64,000 nt of DNA from CAYNRA01 sp046296415. GTDB taxonomy: Bacteria; Bacteroidota; Bacteroidia; Cytophagales; Spirosomataceae. The DNA lies in the NCBI GenBank assembly GCA_046296415.1, contig JBKBLN010000001.1, positions 682,001 through 746,000 on the forward strand, read 5' to 3'. Made by a program: the position numbers and the translations under genes. Below the pieces are notes generated by a model. It did no database searches, was not told the DNA's origin, and saw nothing but the letters and a program-made list of their open reading frames with translations. Position 1 is the first letter of the stretch. The number at the start of each line of letters is the position of its first letter. This document shows, one piece after another, positions 9,101-17,257 of the stretch.

Positions 9101-9876
9101 AGGTAAGCCGCTGTTTTTCGTTGAAAATCATTGGAGAACGAGTAGATCAAACTAATATTCCAGATCCAATCTTCCACTTCAATCGTTGAAACCGTCCTTC
9201 GGCTGACGATCGAACCAAGGGAGATAGGGAAATTCTTATTGGCCACTAAAAAAGAAGAACTCAAGAAAAATCCTCTTCGGTCATTCATTTGCAAATAAAA
9301 AGCCATGGGTCGAGCTTGAACCGTCCATTCATGTGCGGGTTTAAATGCATTCAGTGTTGTATGAATGGCATAAAATTGGTTTATTTCTTTAGGAACCTTG
9401 CCAAGGCTTCGCCCCACCAAAAAAATACCCCCTACACGCATTTGGTCTGAAATACGGTACGACGGCCCAATTTCGCCAGCAAAAAATCGTCTACCTTCCA
9501 TGCTTTCAACGGGAAGTCCCTTGGCCGACATCACGGTCGTATTTCGGAAAATAAAGGCCGGGTGAGCCCCTGCATGTAATCTAAATCTTGATTTGGGTAG
9601 GAATTGATACCGCCACCAAAAGATAAATGACCAGGGCTGGCCATTTAAATCAAACCGAATTTCAGGATCAAAGCTTAGCTTGTCTCCACCAATGGATAAT
9701 TCAGCAATGGCGGCAGGTTTACCTAATGAAAATGCAGGGATGAGCGACATCCCGTTCTGGGTTACGCTGATATTTCCTCTGAAATGATAGGATTTTTGGG
9801 TGGTATCGGGTGATTGTCCTCGCAAGGAACCTATGAAAAAGAGCAAAACAAACCCAAGAGAATAGGTCAATTTCAT
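9097..9876 (-). CDS. Exported protein, probable outer-membrane beta-barrel
   Basis: A 259-residue protein of no family I can name. Residues 1-20 form a signal peptide ending at SLRGQ. The rest alternates hydrophobic and polar residues with many aromatic termini (for example FIFWWRYQF, FYLQMNDR, WIWNISLIYSF), as in small outer-membrane barrels. It lies downstream of secA on the same strand, separated by a strong hairpin at 9920-9954, so it likely has its own promoter. The stop codon overlaps that of the convergent carotenoid gene by four bases (TTAA). Confidence 0.7.
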   Translation of the reverse strand: MKLTYSLGFVLLFFIGSLRGQSPDTTQKSYHFRGNISVTQNGMSLIPAFSLGKPAAIAELSIGGDKLSFDPEIRFDLNGQPWSFIFWWRYQFLPKSRFRLHAGAHPAFIFRNTTVMSAKGLPVESMEGRRFFAGEIGPSYRISDQMRVGGIFLVGRSLGKVPKEINQFYAIHTTLNAFKPAHEWTVQARPMAFYLQMNDRRGFFLSSSFLVANKNFPISLGSIVSRRTVSTIEVEDWIWNISLIYSFSNDFQRKTAAYL

Positions 9877-9919
9877 TCAAGTATCGAGTAGTTTAGGTGG
9901 AATGTCGAAACAAAATTGC

Positions 9920-9954
9920 AAAAAAAATAGGTAACCAAGGCTACCTATTTTTTT
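9920..9954 (-). terminator. Terminator downstream of secA
   Basis: A perfect 13-bp stem (AAAAAAATAGGTA with TACCTATTTTTTT) and an 8-nt loop, giving a T-run on both strands. It sits 34 nt past the secA stop. Confidence 0.85.
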
Positions 9955-9987
9955 AGAAAATCGAGAATACGCGGTGTCGGTCGGAAA

Positions 9988-12900
9988 TTAATCGACAATA
10001 ACGGCTTTTCCGCTTAAAACATCTTCTTCTACATTTTTGAACTTGACGTCCCGTTTGATTGTCCCGTCACTGTATTGTACATTCACCCGATCATTCCGAT
10101 TGGCTACTTTTTGAGATTTAGCGGGGGTAAGCATCGCGGGCCCTTTCGATTCTTCCTCTTTGTTGGTCGAAAGTTTAGGTGTTTGAACCGGTGCTGGGGG
10201 AACCATCTGCTGGAACCGAAGTTCTGCGACCGTTGCTTTCATTAAAAACTCCACTGTTTGGGAATTGACCTTATTCAAGAAGTTTTGAAATAACTCTACG
10301 GCTTCGAACTTATAAATCAACAGAGGGTCTTTTTGCTCATACGATGCATTTTGAACAGATTGTTTCAGGTCATCCATGTCGCGAAGGTGCTCTTTCCATT
10401 CCTGATCAATGATGCTTAAGGAAATGGCTTTTTCCATTTCTTTGATCAAAAGGCGGCCCTGAGTTTCGAGTGTCTTCTTGATATCGGCAAAGACGGCCAT
10501 ATTTTGTTGTCCGTCTCCCACTATGGCCATGAAGGGCTCATCCACCAGTGCTTGTCGGTCGTTGGCGACTTGCTGCAAGATAGGTAAGATCCCCTGACCA
10601 ACGGCTTGACTCTTTTCTTGGTAATGCTTTTCCGCTTGCTGATAGACTTGATCCACCAGATTTTTCGGTTTACGAGCATATTCCTCCCGGGTGATGGACG
10701 GTTGGAAGCCTAATTTTTGGAGGCAACGTACCTCAAATTCATCGTAATTCGTTCCCGCATTCTGCACAATAGCTGCACAGGTGTCGAATAAAATATTGGC
10801 GATATCCAAAGAGAGACGATCTCCAAAAAGGGCATTCTTTCGACGTTTATAAATGGTCTCCCGCTGGATATTCATCACGTCATCGTATTCAATCAAACGC
10901 TTCCGAATTCCAAAGTTGTTTTCCTCTACTTTGCGTTGAGCACGCTCGATCGAGCTGGTGATCATGGAGTGTTGGATCACCTCGCCTTCTTCCATTCCCA
11001 TGCGGTCCATGACTTTGGCGATCCGGTCGGATCCGAAAAGTCGCATCAGGTTATCTTCTAACGATACAAAAAATTGGGAAGATCCTGGGTCTCCTTGACG
11101 GCCCGCACGCCCACGCAGCTGGCGATCGACTCGGCGTGATTCATGGCGCTCGGTACCGATGATGGCCAATCCTCCTGCGGCCTTACTTTCGGGCGTCAAC
11201 TTGATGTCGGTTCCCCGACCTGCCATGTTGGTAGCAATTGTAACAGTTTTGGGTTTTCCTGCCTCGGCTACAATGTCGGCTTCCCGAGCATGCTGCTTGG
11301 CGTTCAGTACTTGGTGTGGGATTTTCCGCAAGGTCAACATCCGAGAAATGATCTCCGAATTTTCGACAGACGTTGTCCCTACAAGAACTGGCCGATTGTT
11401 TTGAACCATCTCCACAATCTCATCAGCCACCGCATTGTATTTCTCCCGTACAGTTTTATAGACTTTATCTTGGTGATCTTCCCGAACGATTTGCCGGTTC
11501 GTCGGAATGGATACTACATCAAGTTTGTATATTTTCCAGAATTCTGCGGCTTCGGTTTCGGCCGTTCCCGTCATACCCGCTAGCTTGTGGTACATCCGGA
11601 AGTAGTTCTGCAAAGTGATGGTGGCATACGTCTGTGTAGAATCCTCTACTTTTACGTTTTCTTTTGCCTCCACAGCTTGATGCAATCCGTCAGACCACCG
11701 ACGACCCTCCATGATCCGGCCGGTTTGTTCATCGACGATTTTCACCTTGCCATCCATGATGACGTATTCCACATCTTTTTCAAAAACCGTGTAGGCTTTC
11801 AATAGCTGATTGACGGCATGAATGCGCTCGGCTTTGGTGGAATAATCCCGAATCAAGGCATCTTTCTGGATGATCCGATCCTGCTCCGAGATATCCATCT
11901 TATCAATGGCATTCATTTCAATGGAGAGGTCAGGCATAGTAAAGAAGTTCTTGTCTTCGTCGTGGGTAGTCAAGAAGTCGATCCCCTTATCCGTCAACTC
12001 AATGGAGTTGTTCTTTTCTTCGATCGTGAAATACAAAGGAGCATCGGCTTCCGGCATCAATTTTGAATTTTCTGCGATGTAAATGGCCTCTGTTTCCTGT
12101 AATATTTTCTTGATTCCTGCCTCGGAGAGGAATTTGATCAATGGTTTGCTTTTTGGAAGTCCTCGATGGGCACGGAAAAGAGCTAAACCACCGTCTTTTT
12201 TGTTACCAGCCGCTATAAGTTTTTTGGCTTCATTCAAATAACCATTCACCAGGGTCTTTTGCACTTCCACGATGGAGGCGATCCGAGGTTTGAGGGAGTT
12301 GTATAACTCTTCATCTCCTTTTTTCGCCATGGGGCCTGAAATAATCAACGGTGTTCGGGCATCGTCAATCAAGACGGAGTCCACCTCATCGATCATGGCA
12401 TAGTGGTGTTCACGTTGCACTAGTTCAGATGGGTCATTGACCATGTTGTCCCGGAGGTAGTCAAACCCAAACTCATTATTGGTCCCGTACGTAATGTCGG
12501 CATTGTAAGCGGCCCGGCGTTGAGGTGAATTGGCGGGATATTTATCGATGCAATCGCAGGTGATTCCGTTGAATTCAAAGATGGGTCCCATCCACTCGGA
12601 GTCACGTCGAGCTAGATAATCGTTGACCGTAACAATGTGCACGCCACGTCCAGCGAGGGCGTTCAAAAAGGCAGGAAGTGTAGCAACCAAAGTTTTTCCC
12701 TCTCCAGTGGCCATCTCGGCGATTTTGCCGGTATGAAGCGCTGACCCACCGATGATTTGAACATCGTAGTGCATCATGTCCCACTTGATCAAGTTTCCAG
12801 CGGCTACCCATTCGTTTTTCCAAATGGCTTTTTCTCCGTCAATAGCGATGTGCGACTTACGCATGGCCAGTTGCCGGTCTAGGTGTGTAGCGGTAACCTC

Positions 12901-13296
12901 TAATTGCGCGTTTTCTTTAAATCGACGGGCGGTTTCCTTGACGATCGCAAAAGCCTCTGGAAGAATTTCGAGTAAAATCACTTCCAATTGAGCGTTACGC
13001 TTCAGCTTCAAATCGTCTACCTTTTTGAAGATGACTTCTTTCTCGTCAACGTTAATCGTTGGATTTTCTTCAATGGATTGTGTCAACTGAGAGATTTCGG
13101 TATCAATGCTGGCCAAACCCTCCTGTATTCTCTTTTTAAGCTGCTGGGTTCTTTCCCGCAACTGATCATGGCTCAAGTTGGTAAGTTGCGCAAATACCGC
13201 GTTGGTTGCTTGCACATATTGACTAAGTTCTTTGACATCTTTCTCAGACTTGGTGCCAAAGACTTTGGTGATACTTTTGGTAAGAAAATTAAGCAT
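9988..13296 (-). CDS. secA: Preprotein translocase ATPase SecA
   Basis: Motor that drives unfolded preproteins through SecYEG. The product has 1102 residues against about 900 in E. coli; extra length lies largely within the first nucleotide-binding and preprotein cross-linking region (about 330-450), as in other Bacteroidota. Walker A is MATGEGKT near 195-203, DEAD-type box is AMIDEVDSVLIDDARTPL, and the second motor domain has TNMAGRGTDI and QLRGRAGRQGDPGSS. The C-terminus ends in KFKNVEEDVLSGKAVIVD and lacks the CxCxSGxxxxxCH zinc tail that binds SecB and phospholipid. A candidate promoter lies at 13348-13380 and a strong terminator follows. Confidence 0.97.
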   Translation of the reverse strand: MLNFLTKSITKVFGTKSEKDVKELSQYVQATNAVFAQLTNLSHDQLRERTQQLKKRIQEGLASIDTEISQLTQSIEENPTINVDEKEVIFKKVDDLKLKRNAQLEVILLEILPEAFAIVKETARRFKENAQLEVTATHLDRQLAMRKSHIAIDGEKAIWKNEWVAAGNLIKWDMMHYDVQIIGGSALHTGKIAEMATGEGKTLVATLPAFLNALAGRGVHIVTVNDYLARRDSEWMGPIFEFNGITCDCIDKYPANSPQRRAAYNADITYGTNNEFGFDYLRDNMVNDPSELVQREHHYAMIDEVDSVLIDDARTPLIISGPMAKKGDEELYNSLKPRIASIVEVQKTLVNGYLNEAKKLIAAGNKKDGGLALFRAHRGLPKSKPLIKFLSEAGIKKILQETEAIYIAENSKLMPEADAPLYFTIEEKNNSIELTDKGIDFLTTHDEDKNFFTMPDLSIEMNAIDKMDISEQDRIIQKDALIRDYSTKAERIHAVNQLLKAYTVFEKDVEYVIMDGKVKIVDEQTGRIMEGRRWSDGLHQAVEAKENVKVEDSTQTYATITLQNYFRMYHKLAGMTGTAETEAAEFWKIYKLDVVSIPTNRQIVREDHQDKVYKTVREKYNAVADEIVEMVQNNRPVLVGTTSVENSEIISRMLTLRKIPHQVLNAKQHAREADIVAEAGKPKTVTIATNMAGRGTDIKLTPESKAAGGLAIIGTERHESRRVDRQLRGRAGRQGDPGSSQFFVSLEDNLMRLFGSDRIAKVMDRMGMEEGEVIQHSMITSSIERAQRKVEENNFGIRKRLIEYDDVMNIQRETIYKRRKNALFGDRLSLDIANILFDTCAAIVQNAGTNYDEFEVRCLQKLGFQPSITREEYARKPKNLVDQVYQQAEKHYQEKSQAVGQGILPILQQVANDRQALVDEPFMAIVGDGQQNMAVFADIKKTLETQGRLLIKEMEKAISLSIIDQEWKEHLRDMDDLKQSVQNASYEQKDPLLIYKFEAVELFQNFLNKVNSQTVEFLMKATVAELRFQQMVPPAPVQTPKLSTNKEEESKGPAMLTPAKSQKVANRNDRVNVQYSDGTIKRDVKFKNVEEDVLSGKAVIVD

Positions 13297-13347
13297 TATC
13301 GATCGATTATTAAACTACGCATTTCCTTCTTTTCGAGGAATACGCAA

Positions 13348-13380
13348 CAAATTTACTCTTTTACAGTGGATTGTGTACAA
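13348..13380 (-). promoter_or_regulatory. Promoter for secA
   Basis: On the minus strand TTG, 22 nt, TAAATTTG, about 50 nt before the secA ATG. The spacer is slightly longer than the usual 19-21. Confidence 0.5.
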
Positions 13381-13431
13381 GAATAATGCAGCAAATATCT
13401 TTCGGCTGACAAACGGCCAAAATGACAGGAC

Positions 13432-13770
13432 TTACAGACGTTGATACGCATCCACCAGCCGCTCTATCAACATAGAACGCAATCGTTTGGCTAAAACTGC
13501 GCGCTGATTCCAATAGATTGTGAGTTCTTCTTCCGTCATTTGACCCAGAACGATGCCTGTCAGAGTAGCCGACAAAACCACATCTTTCTGTATTTTTTGC
13601 CGAAGCAATGCCGACCGATTGGCTACCGCTTGCTCCTCTAAAGATGGAAAACTATGACGAAATGTCGACACCAATAAAGCATGTTGTTGTTTTAAAATCG
13701 GGCGAAGAACCGTATTTTGAAAATGTTCTTCCGGGTGTTCTGTGGGTTCGGTGTGGATGATCGGACGCAT
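13432..13770 (-). CDS. Small conserved Bacteroidota protein (often mislabelled glyoxalase)
   Basis: A 112-residue soluble, mostly helical protein. The pattern FQNTVLRPILKQQH near 17-30, followed by a mid-segment QKIQKDV and then GQMTEEELTIYW and RLRSMLIERL, matches a short protein family I know from Flavobacteriia and Cytophagia that databases often call glyoxalase although no glyoxalase metal site is visible. No function is established. The gene stands alone between two minus-strand units: a terminator at 13781-13822 lies just before its start, and secA begins 135 nt after its stop. Confidence 0.7.
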   Translation of the reverse strand: MRPIIHTEPTEHPEEHFQNTVLRPILKQQHALLVSTFRHSFPSLEEQAVANRSALLRQKIQKDVVLSATLTGIVLGQMTEEELTIYWNQRAVLAKRLRSMLIERLVDAYQRL

Positions 13771-13780
13771 ATTTTTACGA

Positions 13781-13822
13781 AAAAAGGTTTGTGAGAACTC
13801 GATTTCTGTCTCACAAACCTTT
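13781..13822 (-). terminator. Terminator downstream of the dienelactone-hydrolase gene
   Basis: A perfect 14-bp stem (AAAGGTTTGTGAGA with TCTCACAAACCTTT) with a 12-nt loop; on the minus strand it is followed by a run of T. Confidence 0.85.
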
Positions 13823-13845
13823 ATTGGATAATGAAAGGGATAAAA

Positions 13846-14703
13846 TCAGTTCAACTTTTTCTTTAAATACGTGATGGCCATGTCATACGCCTCTTTGGCT
13901 GCGGCTTCATCGTATTTTGGATTCGACGGGTTAGCAAATGCATGATCCGCTTCAAAGATCTTATAGGTAAGCTTTTTGTTCGCAGCTTTCATGTTATTGG
14001 CAAATTCTTCAATAACTACTTTCGAAATCCACTGCTCGGTTGCAAATAAACCTAATACATCGGTATTTAATGTTTTCAATTTTTCGACATCCTTCACGGG
14101 CATACCATAGTACATCACCGATCCAACGGTTTGCTTTCCTCCTAAAATGGCCGATTTGAGCGACAAGCCACCACCAAAACACCAGCCCACACTCGCAAAT
14201 TTGGCTTTCGGTCCTGCATAAGCCATTGCGCCTTTCATGATGGCTTCCAACCGCGACTCTTGGGCCGACTGCATGAGTTGTCCCGCCTCCGATGGGGTCG
14301 TGGTTACCTTCCCATCGTACATATCCAAGGCCAACACGTTGACATTTCCACCCAAATCTTGATAAAACACATCCGCTTGCTTTTTGATGTGGTCATTCAA
14401 TCCCCACCACTCTTGGTACACAAACAACCATTTATCGGACTTCTGTTTGGCTGGCACAAAGTACCCAGATGCTTGTTTTTGATCCGGTGTGGCGAAGGAA
14501 ATCATCTTTCCACCCACAGCACTCACATGGACATAGGCTACCGGTGCCGGGTGCATGGACGTAAAGTTTTCATCGTCTACAAAAACCGCCATGTTTCCGT
14601 CATTGGACGCAAAGACAGTTTGACAACAGGTTTGGGCTTGTGAGGTCAAGGCGCCCATCGACAAGGCAGCTGCGAAAAGTAATTTTTTCATTGGGAACGA
14701 CAT
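13846..14703 (-). CDS. Exported dienelactone hydrolase family protein
   Basis: An alpha/beta hydrolase of 285 residues with a cleavable signal peptide; the second ATG at 14691 (MKKLLFAAALSMG) gives a cleaner signal ending at TSQAQ and may be the real start. The nucleophile is the Cys of GWCFGGGLSL and the His is in ADHAFANPS, the dienelactone hydrolase arrangement. The position of the acid, normally Asp in an FxxKDxWI-like stretch, reads FATEQWI, so a Glu would have to serve. Exported members act on unknown esters or lactones rather than on chloroaromatic dienelactones. It is followed by its own terminator and preceded by a DUF4230 gene on the same strand. Confidence 0.85.
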   Translation of the reverse strand: MSFPMKKLLFAAALSMGALTSQAQTCCQTVFASNDGNMAVFVDDENFTSMHPAPVAYVHVSAVGGKMISFATPDQKQASGYFVPAKQKSDKWLFVYQEWWGLNDHIKKQADVFYQDLGGNVNVLALDMYDGKVTTTPSEAGQLMQSAQESRLEAIMKGAMAYAGPKAKFASVGWCFGGGLSLKSAILGGKQTVGSVMYYGMPVKDVEKLKTLNTDVLGLFATEQWISKVVIEEFANNMKAANKKLTYKIFEADHAFANPSNPKYDEAAAKEAYDMAITYLKKKLN

Positions 14704-14786
14704 TAGTTTGTTTCATTACTTGGTATTCCAAGCATATTTATAAACGGACACAGGACGAGTAAGGTTTACTTGGAGGCCTCAAATCC

Positions 14787-15398
14787 TTATTTTAATCGAT
14801 CAAGCGGTACGGTTTTAGGATAGGAGAAAAAAACCGTTTGTTGAGTGACTTGCTCTAAAAATGGTTTTAAAATTTGCTCTGCACTTTTCTTGGTGTCTTC
14901 CAAGATACCAGATGCCAAGGCTGACTCGTATATTTTCTGCTCCGCTCGCTTATAGGCACCATCGAAAAGTACTTTTTCATTTAGAAAAGCATATTCTGCT
15001 TGGTAAATCCTGGATTTTTGGTGGTCAATCTTATACAAACAAACGGTAGGTTCGGGCAATTGGATATACAAAGAATCTCCTTGGGATGTCAGGTCTTTGG
15101 CTGAAATTTTGGTCAGATCGATGCAACCAACGGCCTCTCCCTCCACAATGAGGAGCACCTTGGGGTCGGGTAAGTAATCTCGGACGACGGTGTGTTCGAC
15201 AATGTCCTTGAATTGATATTTCACCAAGTTGAGCTGTCCCATCTGGACAATTTCCTGTAGGGCGACCTGGTGTGTGGTTTCGGTTTCGGGGGCTTTGGGG
15301 CCCAATATCCGATCTAAAACCTGCGGGACAATCCAATAGCCAGCGGCCAGTAAAGCGAGCATCAGTAGAATTTGAGAGAGAAGGCGGGGCATAGTCAA
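14787..15398 (-). CDS. DUF4230 family membrane-anchored protein
   Basis: A 203-residue protein with one N-terminal membrane helix (about 7-26) and an extracytoplasmic domain. The layout fits DUF4230: a segment around LNLVKYQFKDIVEHTVV, then VEGEAVGCIDLTKI with SLYIQLPEPTVCLYKID, then a helical tail rich in E, Q and A before a last short strand. The family is widespread but uncharacterised. It lies 83 nt before the dienelactone-hydrolase-like gene and diverges from the 163-residue gene on the plus strand over an 84-nt gap. Confidence 0.7.
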   Translation of the reverse strand: MTMPRLLSQILLMLALLAAGYWIVPQVLDRILGPKAPETETTHQVALQEIVQMGQLNLVKYQFKDIVEHTVVRDYLPDPKVLLIVEGEAVGCIDLTKISAKDLTSQGDSLYIQLPEPTVCLYKIDHQKSRIYQAEYAFLNEKVLFDGAYKRAEQKIYESALASGILEDTKKSAEQILKPFLEQVTQQTVFFSYPKTVPLDRLK

Positions 15399-15482
15399 AC
15401 TTTTTAATTCCGAATCCTGTTGAGGAATTCAGAGAGTGAACAACTTTCCTCCTAAAGATACAAATTCCTGACAATACCGACT

Positions 15483-15974
15483 ATGTGGTTTCCAATTGAA
15501 CAAATGCCGGGCACTTCCCGGGTGTGGATTTACGCTGTGGAGCGTCCGTTGACCTCGGAGGAGGTAGCCCAGGTGGACCAATATTTAACTTCCTCTATCC
15601 AAGACTGGAAGGCCCATGGTGTTCCGATGAAAGCCTCTCATGTCATTTTTGCACACCAATTGGTATTAATTGTAGCCGATGAAGCCGTAACGTCTGCTTC
15701 AGGGTGCTCCATTGATGCCTCGACGCGGTGGTTTAAATCCTTGGAAGAATCGACGGGATTGAACTGGTTTGATCGGTCCTTGTTTTATTTGAAAGGGGAA
15801 TCCGAATTAGGTAAGATTTCGGCGTTTGGAATCAAAAAAGCGGTGCAGGATGGCATTTTGCGTCCGGAGACACCTGTATTCCCGGCTCAGGTAGGTTCTT
15901 GGGCGGAATGGCTGACGTGGCCTCGTCCGGCGGTGGAGTCCATGTTAAAGCGATATTTTGAGCCTGTTTCCTAA
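15483..15974 (+). CDS. Conserved Bacteroidota protein with SGCSID motif
   Basis: A 163-residue soluble protein. The motifs RVWIYAVERPLT at the N-terminus, DWKAHG near 40, and SASGCSIDASTRW near 76-88 match a Bacteroidota-specific family that is often labelled ABC transporter ATPase, although no Walker motif is present. A Cys-Ser-Ile-Asp core of this kind could be catalytic but nothing is known. Monocistronic: a hairpin and T-run at 16005-16035 follow directly. Confidence 0.72.
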   Translation: MWFPIEQMPGTSRVWIYAVERPLTSEEVAQVDQYLTSSIQDWKAHGVPMKASHVIFAHQLVLIVADEAVTSASGCSIDASTRWFKSLEESTGLNWFDRSLFYLKGESELGKISAFGIKKAVQDGILRPETPVFPAQVGSWAEWLTWPRPAVESMLKRYFEPVS

Positions 15975-16004
15975 AGTTATGTAGGAAAAGAAGAAAAAAA
16001 GAGG

Positions 16005-16035
16005 GAGATTTGGTTATACCTAAATCTCTTTTTTT
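16005..16035 (+). terminator. Terminator abutting the next start codon
   Basis: GAGATTTGG pairs with CCTAAATCTC (one bulged T), loop TTATA, then seven T. The T-run ends at the base before the ATG of the SIMPL gene. Confidence 0.75.
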
Positions 16036-16770
16036 ATGTCGTCTATTCGTCAAACTCAACTCATTTGGGTGGGTACCATTTTAGTGGTGGCCTTCAGTAT
16101 GGTGTATGCCATTCTTCATCGCAATCAAGCGCAGCACAGTATTTCCGTAACAGGCCTTGGGGCTAAAGATTTTGAGTCGGATTTAATCGTTTGGTCAGGC
16201 ACTTTTTCGCGCAAAAGCATGGATCTCAAACAGGCCTATGCTTTGTTGGACAAGGATCGAGCAGTGGTGAAGGAATATTTTGAGAAAAAAGGTGTTACAG
16301 GCAAGCAGGTTGTGTACAGTTCGGTGTCAATTATGAAGGATTTTGCCTCCAATTACAATCCATCCACGCAACAAACCGAAAGCTATTTTACAGGTTATTT
16401 ATTGAGCCAGACGGTCACGGTGGAGTCGCGGGAGGTCGATAAAGTGGAGGAGTTGTCAAGACAAGTGAGCGAGATGATCAATTACGGGGTCGAATTTACT
16501 TCCAATCCTCCCGAATATTACTACACAAAACTAGCTGAATTGAAGGTCCAGATGGTTGCTGAGGCCACCAAAGATGCCAAGAAACGGGCGGAAACCATCG
16601 CGGAGGAGGCGGGTGCTAGGCTAGGGGACTTAAAAAAGGCGCAAATGGGGGTTTTCCAGATTGTCGCCCAAAATTCCTCAGAGGATTTCTCATGGGGCGG
16701 GGCCTTCAATACCTCGGCCAAACGCAAAACCGCCAACATCACCATGAAGGTGGATTATGGGGTGAAATAA
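16036..16770 (+). CDS. SIMPL (DUF541) domain protein
   Basis: A 244-residue protein with an N-terminal membrane segment (about 9-28) and a periplasmic SIMPL domain. The family pattern is visible as ISVTGLGAKDFESDLIVW near the start and VAEATKDAKKRAETIAEEAG with a nearby GDLKKAQ in the second half, ending in a strand with ITMKVDY. SIMPL proteins are periplasmic or outer-membrane associated, including oxidative-stress protein YggE of E. coli; the biochemical role is unknown. The ATG lies directly behind a terminator hairpin, so a start codon further in or a promoter inside the upstream gene has to be assumed. Structured RNA and a terminator follow at 16789-16931. Confidence 0.82.
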   Translation: MSSIRQTQLIWVGTILVVAFSMVYAILHRNQAQHSISVTGLGAKDFESDLIVWSGTFSRKSMDLKQAYALLDKDRAVVKEYFEKKGVTGKQVVYSSVSIMKDFASNYNPSTQQTESYFTGYLLSQTVTVESREVDKVEELSRQVSEMINYGVEFTSNPPEYYYTKLAELKVQMVAEATKDAKKRAETIAEEAGARLGDLKKAQMGVFQIVAQNSSEDFSWGGAFNTSAKRKTANITMKVDYGVK

Positions 16771-16788
16771 ATATATTGAATGGCACCG

Positions 16789-16931
16789 GTGGCTGAGGTT
16801 GGGTCATCACCTAAAAGGCCACTGGGTTACTTTTTACAAATGGAATGAGGCTAGATTCGCTCATTACTACTCACGACGAAAATAGGTCGTTTATACGGCA
16901 TGAGGCTAGGAAGCGTCATGCCGTTTTTTTT
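16789..16931 (+). ncRNA. Candidate structured RNA or 3' UTR with three stem-loops and a terminator
   Basis: Stem-loop 1 at 16789-16822 (GTGGC/GCCAC enclosing AGGT/ACCT). Stem-loop 2 at 16844-16865 (AATGAG/CTCATT). Stem-loop 3 at 16896-16923 (CGGCATGA/TCATGCCG) followed by eight T, a good intrinsic terminator. Loops 2 and 3 share the ten bases ATGAGGCTAG in the same position. It may be the 3' UTR of the SIMPL gene or a small RNA processed from it. No promoter of its own is obvious. Confidence 0.4.
16896..16931 (+). terminator. Terminator after the SIMPL gene
   Basis: Perfect 8-bp stem CGGCATGA/TCATGCCG with a 12-nt loop, followed by TTTTTTTT. Confidence 0.85.
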
Positions 16932-16937
16932 GTCATA

Positions 16938-16972
16938 GAATCTAATTTTTTTTAGTACAAAAAATTAGATTC
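16938..16972. repeat. 14-bp perfect inverted repeat, 7-nt loop
   Basis: GAATCTAATTTTTT and its exact complement AAAAAATTAGATTC around TTAGTAC. It starts 6 nt past the T-run of the preceding terminator and is 180 nt upstream of a promoter. Could be a second terminator on either strand or a protein-binding site. Confidence 0.6.
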
Positions 16973-17121
16973 CATAAAATTAATTCAGGTGAATCAAATG
17001 CTTACGAACAATCATTTTGGCTATATGAAAATTCATTTTATTGATTCGAACAATTTATCTGTCGCCACAGTACATGTTATTACACTTAATTTTCAAAAAA
17101 CTCATTTAGTATATTATTTAC

Positions 17122-17146
17122 CCGTAAAAACACCCTTTTTTTACGG
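17122..17146. repeat. 9-bp inverted repeat upstream of a promoter
   Basis: CCGTAAAAA and TTTTTACGG around a 7-base loop, six bases before the -33 TTG at 17152. Its position would suit an operator or an attenuating hairpin. Confidence 0.4.
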
Positions 17147-17151
17147 ATATA

Positions 17152-17182
17152 TTGTATATAAATGATTTGGTTATTAGGTTTG
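17152..17182 (+). promoter_or_regulatory. Promoter for the carboxypeptidase-regulatory-domain gene
   Basis: TTG, 20-nt spacer, TAGGTTTG, matching the Bacteroidota -33/-7 pattern, about 75 nt before the ATG at 17258. Confidence 0.65.
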
Positions 17183-17257
17183 GGGGTGAAATGTTAAATA
17201 TTGGATTCATCATTTAAGATGCATGTAGAGAAAAATTCTATCAAATTAGAAATAGGT

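Noticed and set aside
11143..11583. 146-codon open frame opposite secA
   Set aside because: SecA motifs on the minus strand are continuous through it; the plus-strand product has an unlikely composition.
16771..17257. Hidden small gene in the 490-bp gap
   Set aside because: No frame with a plausible start and composition was found; the region is hairpins plus a promoter.
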